A DNA stretch of 64,000 bases from Sclerodactyla briareus (taxonomy: Eukaryota; Echinodermata; Holothuroidea; Dendrochirotida; Sclerodactylidae), in the NCBI GenBank assembly GCA_026419785.1, contig JAODTK010001054.1:1-64000 (forward strand), in the 5' to 3' direction. The notes under the pieces were generated by a model that worked only from the letters and a program-made list of their open reading frames with translations, was not told where the DNA came from and searched no databases. Made by a program: the position numbers and the translations under genes. Within the stretch, counting starts at the first letter, position 1, and every line of letters begins with the position of its first letter. Of the stretch, positions 26,413 to 37,584 are shown in pieces.

Positions 26413-28090
26413 AGACTGACGACTTGTAGACTGTTCTCCCGCAGCTTTAAAAGTTTCAGCGCGAACGCGCAACCACTCCGTTGAGCACACTGGAAGGTAG
26501 GGACAAGACCTCGCCCGACCCTCCAGTGGCAACTGCACAGTCGGTGGATGTTGTTAAAGTTCGCTAGGTCACGCATATAAACGTGATCAAGATATGCACA
26601 ATAGTCGGCTACCAAAGGAGTCTGTCAATGCATGCACACACTGTCTCGGAAAAGAACCTGTCAATGCCTGGGTGCCGTACAATTCTCTCATCTCATATGA
26701 AGTCGTGTTTGACTGTCTTCAAACTGGACTTCAATCATATTCCTATCCGGCTTAGCTGAAGAGGGGAAAGGGGCAGGAGCCCGTCTCGTTGAAGCCCCTC
26801 ACCCCCTGAAATCCAATCACTGTGAGAGCATAGTGCTTGACCCTATGCATATAAGCTTATACTACACCCACATTATGATCATCCACTCACTAGAATAACA
26901 TTCGAAGTCGCACTGGGGACACATGATTTAGTTGCTTTTTTCACAGGACTGCCTGAAATGATCAACTGAGGCCTTATATATTAGTCAAATTGACATAGAA
27001 TGACTTAAATGAAACATGACGACTTTCCCCCATTTATGTCCATAAATAGAGAGCACCACGTCGGTTGCTGGGGCTAGGCTGGCTAGTATCAAGGGATGAT
27101 ACGTATCAACATTCGACGAACACCCCCCCCCCGCCCCAGCCCCCCCCACCCCAAGACGTGTGCTTGCCCAGGCTTCCGGAGGAGGTGGAGCTGAAGTGCG
27201 AATTGTGTGAAGACCATCTATGCAGAGCGCGACCATAGGTCGGAAGATCGGAACATACTCTTACAAGGGAAAAAACGGCACTTTCCTGAGTCGAACCTGC
27301 ATATATACGGCCCTGGAGTACGGTCCCCACCTGTGAGAAATTGTTTCAGGTGATCAGAAACATTCGCAGGGAAAATGCAATGTTCCCATTTCCAACCATG
27401 CCTATTGTCAATTTATTTTAGGCAATAGCGCGATTTTCCCTCCTCTCCAATTCCAGTCTCCAAAAAATATGTTTCTCGCCCATGATTCGCATATGATAGG
27501 TGTTATCAATTTGGCCCCGTCCGACTTAGACTTGAGAATACATGACACCAGCCTCCCCAGAGATTGCTGCGTTGTATTGTACTGTTCTGTCAACGCTGTC
27601 ATCCCTGGAGTTCCCGTATTAACCAACCAACAGCCAATCTAAGCCAGCGGGTTCCCTGAATTTTTTTGGTTACCGCCGCCCCCGAACCATTGAAAATTGG
27701 TCTTGCCCTCACATGCGCCTTGAGTAGTTCCGGCACCCGAGTGGTTGTACCATCACGAGGGGGGCGGTAGACAACGGCCTCTGTCCTGGGGACAGCATGT
27801 TTTAATATTGAACTGCGGGCCTGTGCAGGGAATTTCCCGAGATCGTTGTGTTGTGATATCTGTAATGCAGCACATCATGATTATGTAAGCAGGGCTTGTT
27901 TGAGTCATTGGGACGAGGTTTACAAAATGGCCCTACATGGCGCAGTGTGACCAGGATTTTTCCTTCCAGGAATAGGAATGTCAAAGCGTAGCGGCGATAG
28001 AGGTGGCGAGAAGTGTGAGTGGTTTCATTCCCCGAGTCACAGGAAAGGCATGGGTTGCACTCTTGAAAGTGGTTAACTAGCACCACCTAT
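26413..28090. other. No supported gene
   Basis: Short unassigned frames only. There is a C-rich block near 27.12-27.16 kb and a SINE-like unit near 27.25-27.34 kb. Confidence 0.45.
27255..27340 (-). mobile_element. tRNA-derived SINE-like sequence
   Basis: On the minus strand, AGGTGGGGACCGTACTCC (A-box side) is followed by GGTTCGACTC (B box, at 27288-27297 in window coordinates). The stems are incomplete. Confidence 0.45.
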
Positions 28091-28170
28091 CCCAGTGTGT
28101 GTAAGAAATTATACAATCTTGTGTATAATCTGCACAATCAATGTTTTTTTTTCTCAAAACAACCTTACAC

Positions 28171-28300
28171 AATGTAGCACACCTATTTCGGTGTAAGAAA
28201 TCAGTCATTCAATCTGGTTAAACCTGACAATTTGTGTATTTTTAAAAACATTTATACAATGTTGTGTGATTTCTTACCGAACACCGAAATAGGTATGCTG
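28171..28300. repeat. Imperfect inverted repeat, MITE-like palindrome
   Basis: The left arm (28171-28203) contains ACCTATTTCGGTGTAAGAAA. The right arm (28267-28300) is its inverse with a 4-base insertion. The spacer is about 60 bp. A further TAAGAAATTATACAATCTTG motif at about 28.10 kb resembles the inner part, so the original element may have been longer. Confidence 0.65.
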
Positions 28301-29470
28301 GTTATACAGTGTGTTGTAAATTCGACACAACATTTTTACAAGTGTGAGTATCGGGGTGCAAAGTGATTAGTTGCCCATTACGGAGCTTAGGCTGTATGAG
28401 TCCTAAGAAAAACGCATTCGGAATAATTTTCGAAAAACTGCATGCGTACAGTGCGTACGGAGCGAGAATATCTGAGTAGAGCATGCATAGGAGTGGCCTG
28501 GCGAATATAATTGGCACCTCCAAATCAACTGAAAATAGCCACTATAGGCCGCACACAACGAACTGAAAGTCACGGCGAAAGCTATCTGGGCCTAGAGCAT
28601 AGTTTTGAGAAAGAAACGACTATGTTTATTACGACCCTTAGATCAATGAAAATGACACTCAGGCCTACGGGGCATGAAAAGAACATTTTTGTATCATATG
28701 CTGGATCATCAGAACTAACCCAAGACAGGCGGGGTTTTTTTTTTCATAAAAATAACCAAATTGATCTGGGAGATCAATCGAGGGTTATAAAAAAAAAAAA
28801 AAAAAAATGCTCGTCCTGAAGGAATAGGTTCAACTAGTTGGGGGGAAATTGTACTGGGAATAATAATTTCACACAAGCTGTAACAGCATAGTTCATTAAT
28901 TTATACAAAGGAGTAGAGTGTATGATTTCCGACAATTCTAACGTGGGCGATTCCCTTTCACCGTTCATTTTGAAATCAATCTGCTATTCAGCAGAGTGAA
29001 AAATAGTATTGAAGAAATCGTTTCAGGAATACGGTCTAAAGCATTGCCAACAAGGCATACAGTCAAGGTTTCTCAGCTCGTTCAACCTCCGAAAGCTGTT
29101 GAGAGTGGAACCTTGCCTTGGACATTTCCGTTGAAGAATGGAAAGCGTTCTTTAGTACACAGAAATGTGTTTCGCTAATACACAGTAATGAGTAATCTTT
29201 TTCTTAAGACTCAATTTGGATACAGCAATGGGTGTGTGTTTACTCGTCATCAATATTATAGATACGGTAGGTGAATTTGTTTTCACTTGCTGACATGAAA
29301 AGTGAATGAGCGATGAAAAAGATAGTGAAATAAGTAAGTTGGTCGTTCTAATGCAGTTCAAGCCTTGCCAGTGAAATTACCCCTAGTTATCTGGCGTGCA
29401 GTCCAAGGACGCAAACTGTTAGAAGATATCGCTGTTTTTCATTGGGTTTTGTGTGAACGTGTGTGGTGTC

Positions 29471-29609
29471 ATATGTGTGTGTGTATGTGGGTGGGTGGGT
29501 GCGCGCGCGAGTGGTGGGTGTGGTGTGTGTGGTGTGTGTGTGTTGAGTGTGTGAATGTGCGTGTGTGCGTGCGTGTGTGTGTGGTGTGTGTGTGTGTGTG
29601 TGTGTGTGA
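29471..29609. repeat. (GT)n microsatellite
   Basis: About 140 bp rich in TG/GTGTG, with GCGCGC and GGGTG interruptions. Open frames on both strands here are low-complexity artefacts. Confidence 0.9.
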
Positions 29610-30179
29610 TTTACGATCACTTAATAGAATGAAAGCACTTGATTCGTGCCTGCAGATCAAAGATGCAAGTGACCAGTTAATTACTGTTATCGTGTAATTT
29701 GAATTGTCTGCAGTCATGCACGCCAAACTGCTATAACACGTTGTATTTTGACGGCAAGTTTTACTCCAGAAGAGACGCGCTGCCTAGAGGATTTACCGTT
29801 ATTTGTGATAATTCACGGAGTACTTTACCCGCAGTCGTGACTCTCATTTCAGACACAAACGGGATAGACGAATGTGTTTTCCCCTTATAAACCCGACGTC
29901 GAATACTATAGGTCGTTTATATCACCCCTCCAGTCAAGTTACTCACCAATAATATTCTGTCCTGAAGTGTAAGTCGCGGTTGGCTCCAGTCGGCATCTTG
30001 ATCCCTGATGGGACAAACCAGTTTCCTAGGATTCAACGAGTGGTCAGTTATTCTGGCGTAAGCCTCGTGCCGGGAGAGAGTAACACACTGACGCGATTAT
30101 CCCGGGCCAACAGTGGACTTGGCGTATGACACGAACCCTAAACATAGCAGCCAAAGTGAATATACGTTCAGACTCAAAC

Positions 30180-30312
30180 ATACACCTCGTTCTGCCTGTA
30201 GCTGAATACCATTGACATTGTGGAGGATTGCTTCCTGTAGTGCCGCAGGATCGCGCTCAGAGTTGAGACTTTTTTCTAATGGATCACTCGGAGCAGTGGA
30301 AATAGGGTTCAT
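30180..30312 (-). CDS. Candidate first coding exon, unknown protein
   Basis: Begins ATG (MNPISTAPSDPLEKS) and stays acidic and hydrophilic through RDPAALQEAILHNVNGIQ to QAERG, where a GTGTATG could be a donor at about 30182. The composition is protein-like and two GCGCATGCGC palindromes lie 0.6-1.2 kb upstream. No homologous family was recognised and no second exon was found. Confidence 0.3.
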
Positions 30313-30900
30313 CGTTACGTTCGACGTAGTTGGTTTGCAAATGTCAGTGTCAATTTAAACGCATACAAACAAATTAGGAAAAATCCCAATGGTATATTCT
30401 CTCATGATGAGACAATCCTATACCTGCTACCAAATATCGACCTATCCTTCCTAAGAGTAGCCAGGAATACAGTACTGAGTATCAGCCTGAATTAAAGTTA
30501 ACTTCCGGCATCTTCTGTCCGGTATAAGTTGCTGGCGCAATTATTTACAGGAAAAAGCGTCACGTTACCTACAGTATACACAACACGTCGGTTTGAATGT
30601 AAACCTAAACAGGATTAAAGCAACAATAACTGTAAATGGACTTTAGGTCTGTAAAAACAGATTAGGTAAATGTCCAAGTAAAATGATGTTAATGGCCTAA
30701 GATTACCTGGTAGGCTCGTTAGAAAGTAATTCTCATGACTCACATGAAGTCACATTCTACATGCATCTCTATGGGTAGGTCAGATATACGTACCGTTTAA
30801 CACACCCAACCAGCAGAAGAATATATAATTAGGGGAATTGCGGTAATCCAGAATGGAGGGTAACACGGGACAGTCCAATTTCAGACCGAAGCCAACCCAA

Positions 30901-30910
30901 GCGCATGCGC
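30901..30910. promoter_or_regulatory. NRF1-like palindrome
   Basis: GCGCATGCGC, the core of the vertebrate and invertebrate NRF1 (P3A2/ewg) site. It is isolated in otherwise AT-rich sequence. A second copy lies at 31548-31557. A promoter role is inference. Confidence 0.35.
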
Positions 30911-31530
30911 TATTCCGTTGTAATCATGTATGAAGACTGTATTGAGAATTGGGCTTGAATGCCAACTCAAGTCATATTTTGACGGTTTCAAATTAAAAAA
31001 CGAATTTAACAGACGCAGTTCAATAGGCCGATCTATACGGACGAGTGCCTGTACATATTCCCAAACTTAGCAATAATGAATTTATTCTGAATGGAGCTAA
31101 AAAAAACTGCCCATTATTCGACGAAATTAAATGAGATCCTGGAATCTCTAACCCCCGATTTCATCTCCACTTTATGGATTTATGGTTTTTGCTTCGCCGA
31201 CTCCGCCGCCGCGTTTTTCGCCTCGCTTCGTCCGTCCCCCTACGGAGAACGTTTGTTTTAAGCACAATAAACTCCTTACTCTTTCAATCCCATCGTCTGA
31301 AACTTGCAACATATACCCCCTATAGAACTCTCATCTGTCCTCGAATAGTGCCTTGCAAATGTCACACACTAACGCAAGTGGAATGCAAGTGATAATATAT
31401 TGATAATTACCAATAATAATAGCCATTTTGACATACAACTCATGACCCTGCTTCATTGATGAAGCACTGTCCAGTTTTTCTTCTTCCCATGTTGCCGTGT
31501 AACCGACTACTTGCCAGTCCGCCAGTTGCG

Positions 31531-31575
31531 GACGCAGCGCATGCTCAGCGCATGCGCAGCGCAAGCGCAGCGCAA
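31531..31575. promoter_or_regulatory. Clustered GCGCATGCGC / GCAGCGCA repeats
   Basis: Short GC-rich run of AGCGCATGC and GCAGCGCA units, containing a second perfect NRF1-like palindrome at 31548-31557. It could equally be a small tandem repeat inside a mobile element. Confidence 0.35.
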
Positions 31576-32039
31576 GATCGTCCACAGCATTCGCCATCCA
31601 CTCCTCCGCAGCAACCTGCGTAGTCAATCCACATTTAGCCCATAAACACGAGAAACATTCGTTTCATTTTCTGTTTATCCGGACCATTCGCTTGTCAGTG
31701 TACAATATTACACGCTCGCAACTTTTCAACCATCAACTTGGAGAATTGGCATTTTATTTTTTTTCCCCCAATTACCATTTCTCGCAATGCCAGGGCGGCT
31801 CAATATGTTTTATCTCGTATCGGCATTTTGTAGGGTTTGAAATTGTTGCAAATTCCCATGATTCATAAATTCAGTTTCACTCACAACCAGCGGACCAATG
31901 TCCCCGCAGTGCAATTTTCGAATGTTATTTACGTATAGAGGATCGACCCTATTCAATGCCGAAGGGCGCCGACCTGGATACTGCTCCTATTACTCGCTCC
32001 TTCACCAGGTAACTGTGTGAGTGACCACAAGCAGGCCGG

Positions 32040-32190
32040 CCATCTTGCAAATTGCCCCCTCGTTTTCACTGCTTCAATCCCTAGGGCCTGCACGAGCGAG
32101 ACGGCCACAGGTACCATTTCAAAGTCCATGGTATGGCATGATCGTGATTCGAACCCCCGGTCTCCCCGGGTGGAGTCCCAACCACTCGAG
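32040..32190 (-). mobile_element. tRNA-derived SINE with body
   Basis: On the minus strand, CGAGTGGTTGGGACTCCACC (A box) is followed by GGTTCGAATC (B box, 32146-32155 in window coordinates). Then comes an unrelated body rich in GTACCTGTGGCCGTCTCGCT. This head-plus-body layout is that of a tRNA-derived SINE. Confidence 0.6.
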
Positions 32191-35100
32191 ATATATATAG
32201 TAAAGTATGTACGATTCCATACTTATATAGGCATATAATGCACTCAAATTCCTGTGTAATAATCTATCATTCTTTTCTCATCTATCTTCTAATCAGGGTC
32301 CATATGGCACAGCCCCCCCCCCCCCCTCCCCTACGCCCCTCCATTTGACACCCCAATTAGGAACTCATAGGAGAGAAAAAATGAGAACTTCCGGCTGGGG
32401 GGGGCGCGAAAAATCAAAGGAAGAAATGAAAAGAAACGAAAACAAATTAAAACTGAAAGCCGAAATGTAGATTGTGAGGTGGAGACATGGGGCAAGACAG
32501 GCTCATTGCCAACTTTTATCACAACTTTTACAGGGGCAAGCGTTTCCCACTGCAGGGCTAACGCCACTGGGGCGAGTGCACTTGCCTGTGTGCCACTTCG
32601 TCTGGACACGTCTGGAGATCATGGCGTCCTCTGCCAGTACATAGCTACGCTGCCCAAATGGTACAATTGCTCACCTCGCGGCTCGCGCTCAATGGAAACA
32701 TTCGCAAGGGCTTGCGCAGGTCCGCCAGAAATCGTTCACATGACCCATTCTCTGCTTGTAATCTGCGGATGCGCTGGCGCCTCCTGCCAATCCAACCCGT
32801 TGATGGCACTTTTTGGTTTTGCCTCTTTCTCGATTTCTGTGGGGTGCGCAGTGCCAGCGATGCGCCTGCGCTGCGGACTGGGGATGGCCAGCTTGAGGCT
32901 GAGGGTCTGAATATGACACTGAATTCGGAGGTCAAACACGACGCTGAGATCGACGGTGTGAACAGTGGAATGTTATGCTGGGTCGCCGACAGAAAGTGAT
33001 GACGGAGTTTGTGTGGGAGATCGAAACGTGGCCGTTATGGCATTAATTACGTTTTGTTGTTATGAGGAAAAGTCTTGCAGCAAACATTCTTGGCACTTCT
33101 GACATGCAGTTGTCAGACGAAACACTTTTTGAGGCGTCCGTAGTCTCCCGAAGGTTAAAAGTAAAGCTAGCTGTCATTTGCCTAACACATGTAATTCGGT
33201 TTGTCGAGAAAAGCACACTGGGGATTCATGTATAAACTGTATGCGTCGGACACGATACTGTCCCTGTGGAACACCCCACGGTAACACACAGGTGGCAGAG
33301 AGGCCTAAACTTTGACGCTGGGACCGTAGCGGAAAATGACGATTAAATCACGTCAACTTGATACCGTACTGGAATATCAAGGGCATTGGGTTTGGGGGTG
33401 GTCATTGTGGTCGACAGCGCAAAAGGCTTTACTAAGGACTTAGGGCTTGGACCAAGCTCTTGCATACAATCGTTGTTGACCTTTAGAGACAGCGGTCCGG
33501 TCGAATGATGTAGGCGAGGTGCAGCTTGAACTAATCCATGGGAACTTGACATAGGGTAGGTCTGCAGTTGTTCGGACACAACTCGACAACTCGAGTTGTC
33601 TTGCAGTGTTCTTAAGAGGCGAGAGTGACTTAGCATGTTCGGAAGCTGTGGGAAGTTCTTGCACGCAAACGATTCATTATTTATCCCAGCCACGATAGGC
33701 AACGATAAATACTGACCGGGTTCACAATACCGATTCGCAAGTTTTCGATGTGATGATGTGGAAGACTTGCTTAGTGACCAGATGGAGATCATGATGAGAT
33801 GATCCACAATAATCCGACCAGGAGCTGACAACAAGCTCCGATGAAATAAAAGTCGTCACGAGGGTTGACGGATGGTGGAAATTTGTCATGAAGAACCATA
33901 CGAAAGAGTCGACTCAGGAATAGTGGGCTTGATGTGCCCCAAACTTTATGTTGATAAGGTAGCATGTGCTTTGGTAATTTAGTAATAGTACTTACAGACG
34001 CGTAAAGTACAGGGGCGGTATATGTTTGTTTTTTCATTGATCTTTGGGAGCCAGTCGTAGGCCCCCGGCGAAGATTTGGTAGGCTCGGTAATAGTGAGAA
34101 AAACACCTATAGAAGTGGGCCTAGAAGCAAAGGAAAAACCGAAAAAGAACATTTTTGCGAGTCAATTGTATTCCTGTTGACTGTTTAAACAGGTCCGATT
34201 TCAGAGCTTTTTGGTGACGTGCTTTGTGGCCCCCCTGAACCTGTTGTTCATGTTTCGGTGCAACCCAACTCGCTAACAGTTATTCTCAGCTGCTATATTT
34301 TCTGGTCTATTGGTCATTTATGTTGTACAACTCCCCTAAGGCATTTGCCATATATTTGATTTTGCATTTAATCCACCTAAAACTGTTGGGTACAATACCA
34401 TCTGAGCATCGATTCACCCAGTCCGGGTAATATGTTTAGATATAAATCCGAAAAAACGGATCATTCCCTGATTTCTCTGCTTTCCAGTACAAAATAGCAA
34501 ATATACATTGGAAAGTAACCAAGATATTTTGCTGAAGTCATTGTGGGAAGCAAGGACGTCGACCTATCATACAGCATGCTAAATCCTGACCAGAAGATGA
34601 TATGGTAATCCCAGGACAACGCACATATCCAACACCACACGACAGACACAGTGGAACTATTCAATTGGTTGAAAATCTATGCATGTAAGGTCTCACTCAC
34701 TTACATGTATCGCCACAATACTACCAACTAATGGGTGGTAAACTTATTACGTATGTGCGAAAAGTCCTCGTGCGTCCAAAATAAAGGCAACGTCAGTTAC
34801 CTAATTAAACAGGAACGAGCTGACGAAGACGATAAGTAAGGACGAAACATACCTCATGTGGAGAGCTCAGTATTTCTACCTTCGAGAAAACGCATCTCGC
34901 CTAGTATTTCTTGAGAATACGGCATTTAGCAATGACTCGACATGTCAGTTCATGTAGCCTGAGTGCCCCCTTGTCACAACGACGGAGTTCCACTCATGCA
35001 GGTACGTACCTGCGAACGCTACGGAGGAGCTAGTAAATGGAGAGTGGGCCGCCGGGAACGATGGTTCGGATAAAAAAAACACTACATGAAAAAACTTGTG

Positions 35101-37380
35101 AATGACTCGTTTTAGCGACTTCACATGAGATCAGTCGCCGGCCTACAGTCACACCAAGAAGGTTAGCCGCGCATAACAAAGATCGCCCTCCAGGCCAAAA
35201 ACTCATTCGTAGACGACCTAACCAGGGAAAAATTCATGGGTATATGTCAGGTAAACTCAGGGTGTTGTTTATTTCACGTGGATCTTGTTCAGTACAGAGT
35301 AGGTGCTTTATAATGCTTTTGTGGACTCCTTATCACATGGATGAGGTTTTTAACCGTATTTTCTGAATACTGGTAGGGTTTCGGTGGGTAGCTATAGCGA
35401 ATGGGCGTCAACAGGTGGAGGACGGGGGGACATGGACTTCAAAAGTGTGGGGGGGTGATATCATATCGTTGTTCCCCTCCCCCTCCTCCCTCTTACCCCC
35501 TCCTCCCCACCCCGTCGCCCCCCCCCCGCACACTTTTCCGGACCGTAATAAAAAAAATAGGCACATGCCCAATTTTGTATCACTCTGAACTGATTAAATT
35601 TTTGTCTAACAAACCATAATCCGCGTGGAAATTGTCTTAAGTCCACTAATTCCAGGTGCCACCCCCGGGTGAGATCTGGACCTGACCTAGGGCCGAAGTG
35701 GAAGGATTAATTACCATGTTTTCATACCGAGTCCTCGAATTTTTAAATTGAATAGCAAAAGTGCATAAAATTTCAAGTGTTTCGCGCGCAATGGCGACTT
35801 TCTTCTTCCATGCGTTGTAGGCGAATATGCGATGTAAATGCTTCGCATCAATTGGTGCTATTCACCTGGGCAAGTTCGTATACCTGCTTATGGTGGCGCT
35901 TCGCTTAGATCGTAATTTGCATTCGCTCCCCCCCCCCCAACACAACACTTTTCAAACGGTCCGACGCCCCTGCTCTAGCGTTGGTAATTACGGTTAGCTA
36001 GCCTGAAAAACAGCTGTTGAGTTTTACAGTAGCATCTCTTTATACTGTTTCTTATCCAGGGAACCCATGGCATATTTTAGATTATCACCTTGGGGTAACG
36101 ACGGGGGGTGGAAAATTAATTTATTTATCGCGGACCAAAATCCCACAGTCGATGCAAATTTACAGTTTTTTGTAACGTAGTCTAACGGGGATATGAACGT
36201 GCGCACCTGTGCTAACCATCTCGTCTTGTACCCTATTTATATTTACTATTCGTTTGCCTGTCGATGCCTCAATTTGCATTATTCTTCGTTTGTTAGCTGT
36301 GAACACACTACAATCAGTCCGTAACACGCAGCGTGTCTAGGTCCAGTGAGCTCAGATATGCCTGCCTGCACTTGGCACCGTTTCAGACACGAAGCATGAT
36401 GTGCTCCAAGGGCGAGTATTAACAACGCACTCCTGTGGACCAATCTGTGACTTTTAAACAGCCGCGAAGACAGTAAGTCAACCGAGACAGAGTCGCATTC
36501 TTAGAGGAACTATTCGGGACTCGTAGCGAATTTAAGTCATCCGATACTCCGTTGCTGTCCTACATGCTGTTAGCGGCTGCTACTTAGACGACAACCCCAA
36601 GGATTCTGCACATTCTGAAATACATGCAGTGTGGATTGTCTGCAAGTGGCTAAGAGGTTGAGTTGTGTGCTGTACAGGTCTTGTTGATCGTTGCGCATCT
36701 GTTTTCTTTTTCGCTCGATTCGAGAATTGGCCGTACAGCCGGAAGGTATATAAGTATTTTTGTTAGTCCACATCGACCCATGTCTGGTTCTCGTTGATAT
36801 TTTTTGACATCCGAGAAATAAGGGTCTGATATAATCTCGTCATAAGGTGTAAATATATCCCGCAGTGTATGCCTCTTCTATTGACTATCCTTTGGTGACA
36901 TTGGTACGGTTGTGGTACGTCATTGTAGATAAGCACCAACTGCCAAATCGCATTGATAACACACTTGGAGTAAACGGCTATTTTTCCTGGTAGAGGAGGA
37001 GTGCAGACACAATATTTCGGGGGCAAGCCCATTTGTTGTGTTTGTTGTTGGGATGACAACCCAGGTATAACCCCCCAGGGGGGGGGGAAAAACCGGGTTT
37101 TTAGTCATCTAAGGTCGGACATGATTCTGGTTCAGTCTATTCTAGTTAGTGTGTCGCTCTTATGAGGAGTAAAAGACGATTATTTGATGCCGCCAGGGAT
37201 AATTTTGGTTTAGAGCAGAACTGCCAATTTATTTGTGAATGTGCTCTGATCTGATTTTACTACGGATCGAGTCATACTCGGTAACCGGTTGGCATGTTTT
37301 GATCAGGTCAGTACAAAGATAATTTGAGTTTAAACAAAATAAATTAATTGTATACGGATAATACCTCTCATCTCTCTCAG
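32190..37380. other. No assigned gene; GC-rich island and unassigned open frames
   Basis: A GC-richer block at about 32.47-33.00 kb is open in several frames on both strands (up to 143 codons), without a recognised domain. A minus-strand pair of frames covers 33343-34106. C-rich runs lie near 32.31, 35.46-35.53 and 35.93 kb. Nothing else is defendable. Confidence 0.4.
33343..34106 (-). other. Two overlapping open frames, unknown
   Basis: A 105-codon frame (33789-34106) runs into a 163-codon frame (33343-33834) on the same strand. Together they resemble one frameshifted reading frame of about 250 codons. I recognise no domain. A decayed transposon ORF or chance are both possible. Confidence 0.25.
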
Positions 37381-37584
37381 ACCTAATCCCTCATCGAGCG
37401 CCTCTCCCGTTCGCGACATGCGGTTCGACGAGAGTTGCAGCAGTTCAAGAATAAAGCTTTTGTGGAAGTACTTGTGTTCATCACTCTGTCATCAAACGTG
37501 CAACGTGCGATTTTCAAGAACAACGGAATATCCCGTATCCACGCTACTTCAAACGTGAAGGGCTCGATGAGACTAAGAGCGATG
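37381..37584 (+). CDS. Candidate exon with strong splice sites, possibly 5' part of the sulfotransferase gene
   Basis: Acceptor ...CATCTCTCTCAG and donor GATG|GTAAGTATAC are near-ideal, and the length is 204 nt. One frame, after an early TAA, is open to the donor (IERLSRSRHAVRREL, later NNGISRIHATSNVKG). Orientation and position (5 kb upstream) fit a stem-region exon of the sulfotransferase. No motif proves it, and the early stop needs an indel or another frame. Confidence 0.35.

Larger units (their letters stand above)
28310..31990. other. No assigned gene; weak coding candidates and GT repeat
   Basis: Holds the GT microsatellite, a plus-strand frame near 29.70-29.89 kb (FDGKFYSRRDALPRGF...), the candidate first exon near 30.2 kb and two NRF1-like palindromes. 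None of the frames matches a family I know. Confidence 0.4.

Noticed and set aside
29387..29726. HTHTH- and VCVCV-rich frames on both strands
   Set aside because: Translations of the GT microsatellite.
32138..32190. tRNA gene
   Set aside because: The A and B boxes are present but no acceptor stem closes and a SINE-type body follows. Called SINE-like.
32479..32939. Overlapping frames on both strands in the GC-rich block
   Set aside because: High G+C lowers stop-codon frequency in all frames. No frame shows a domain or convincing splice sites.
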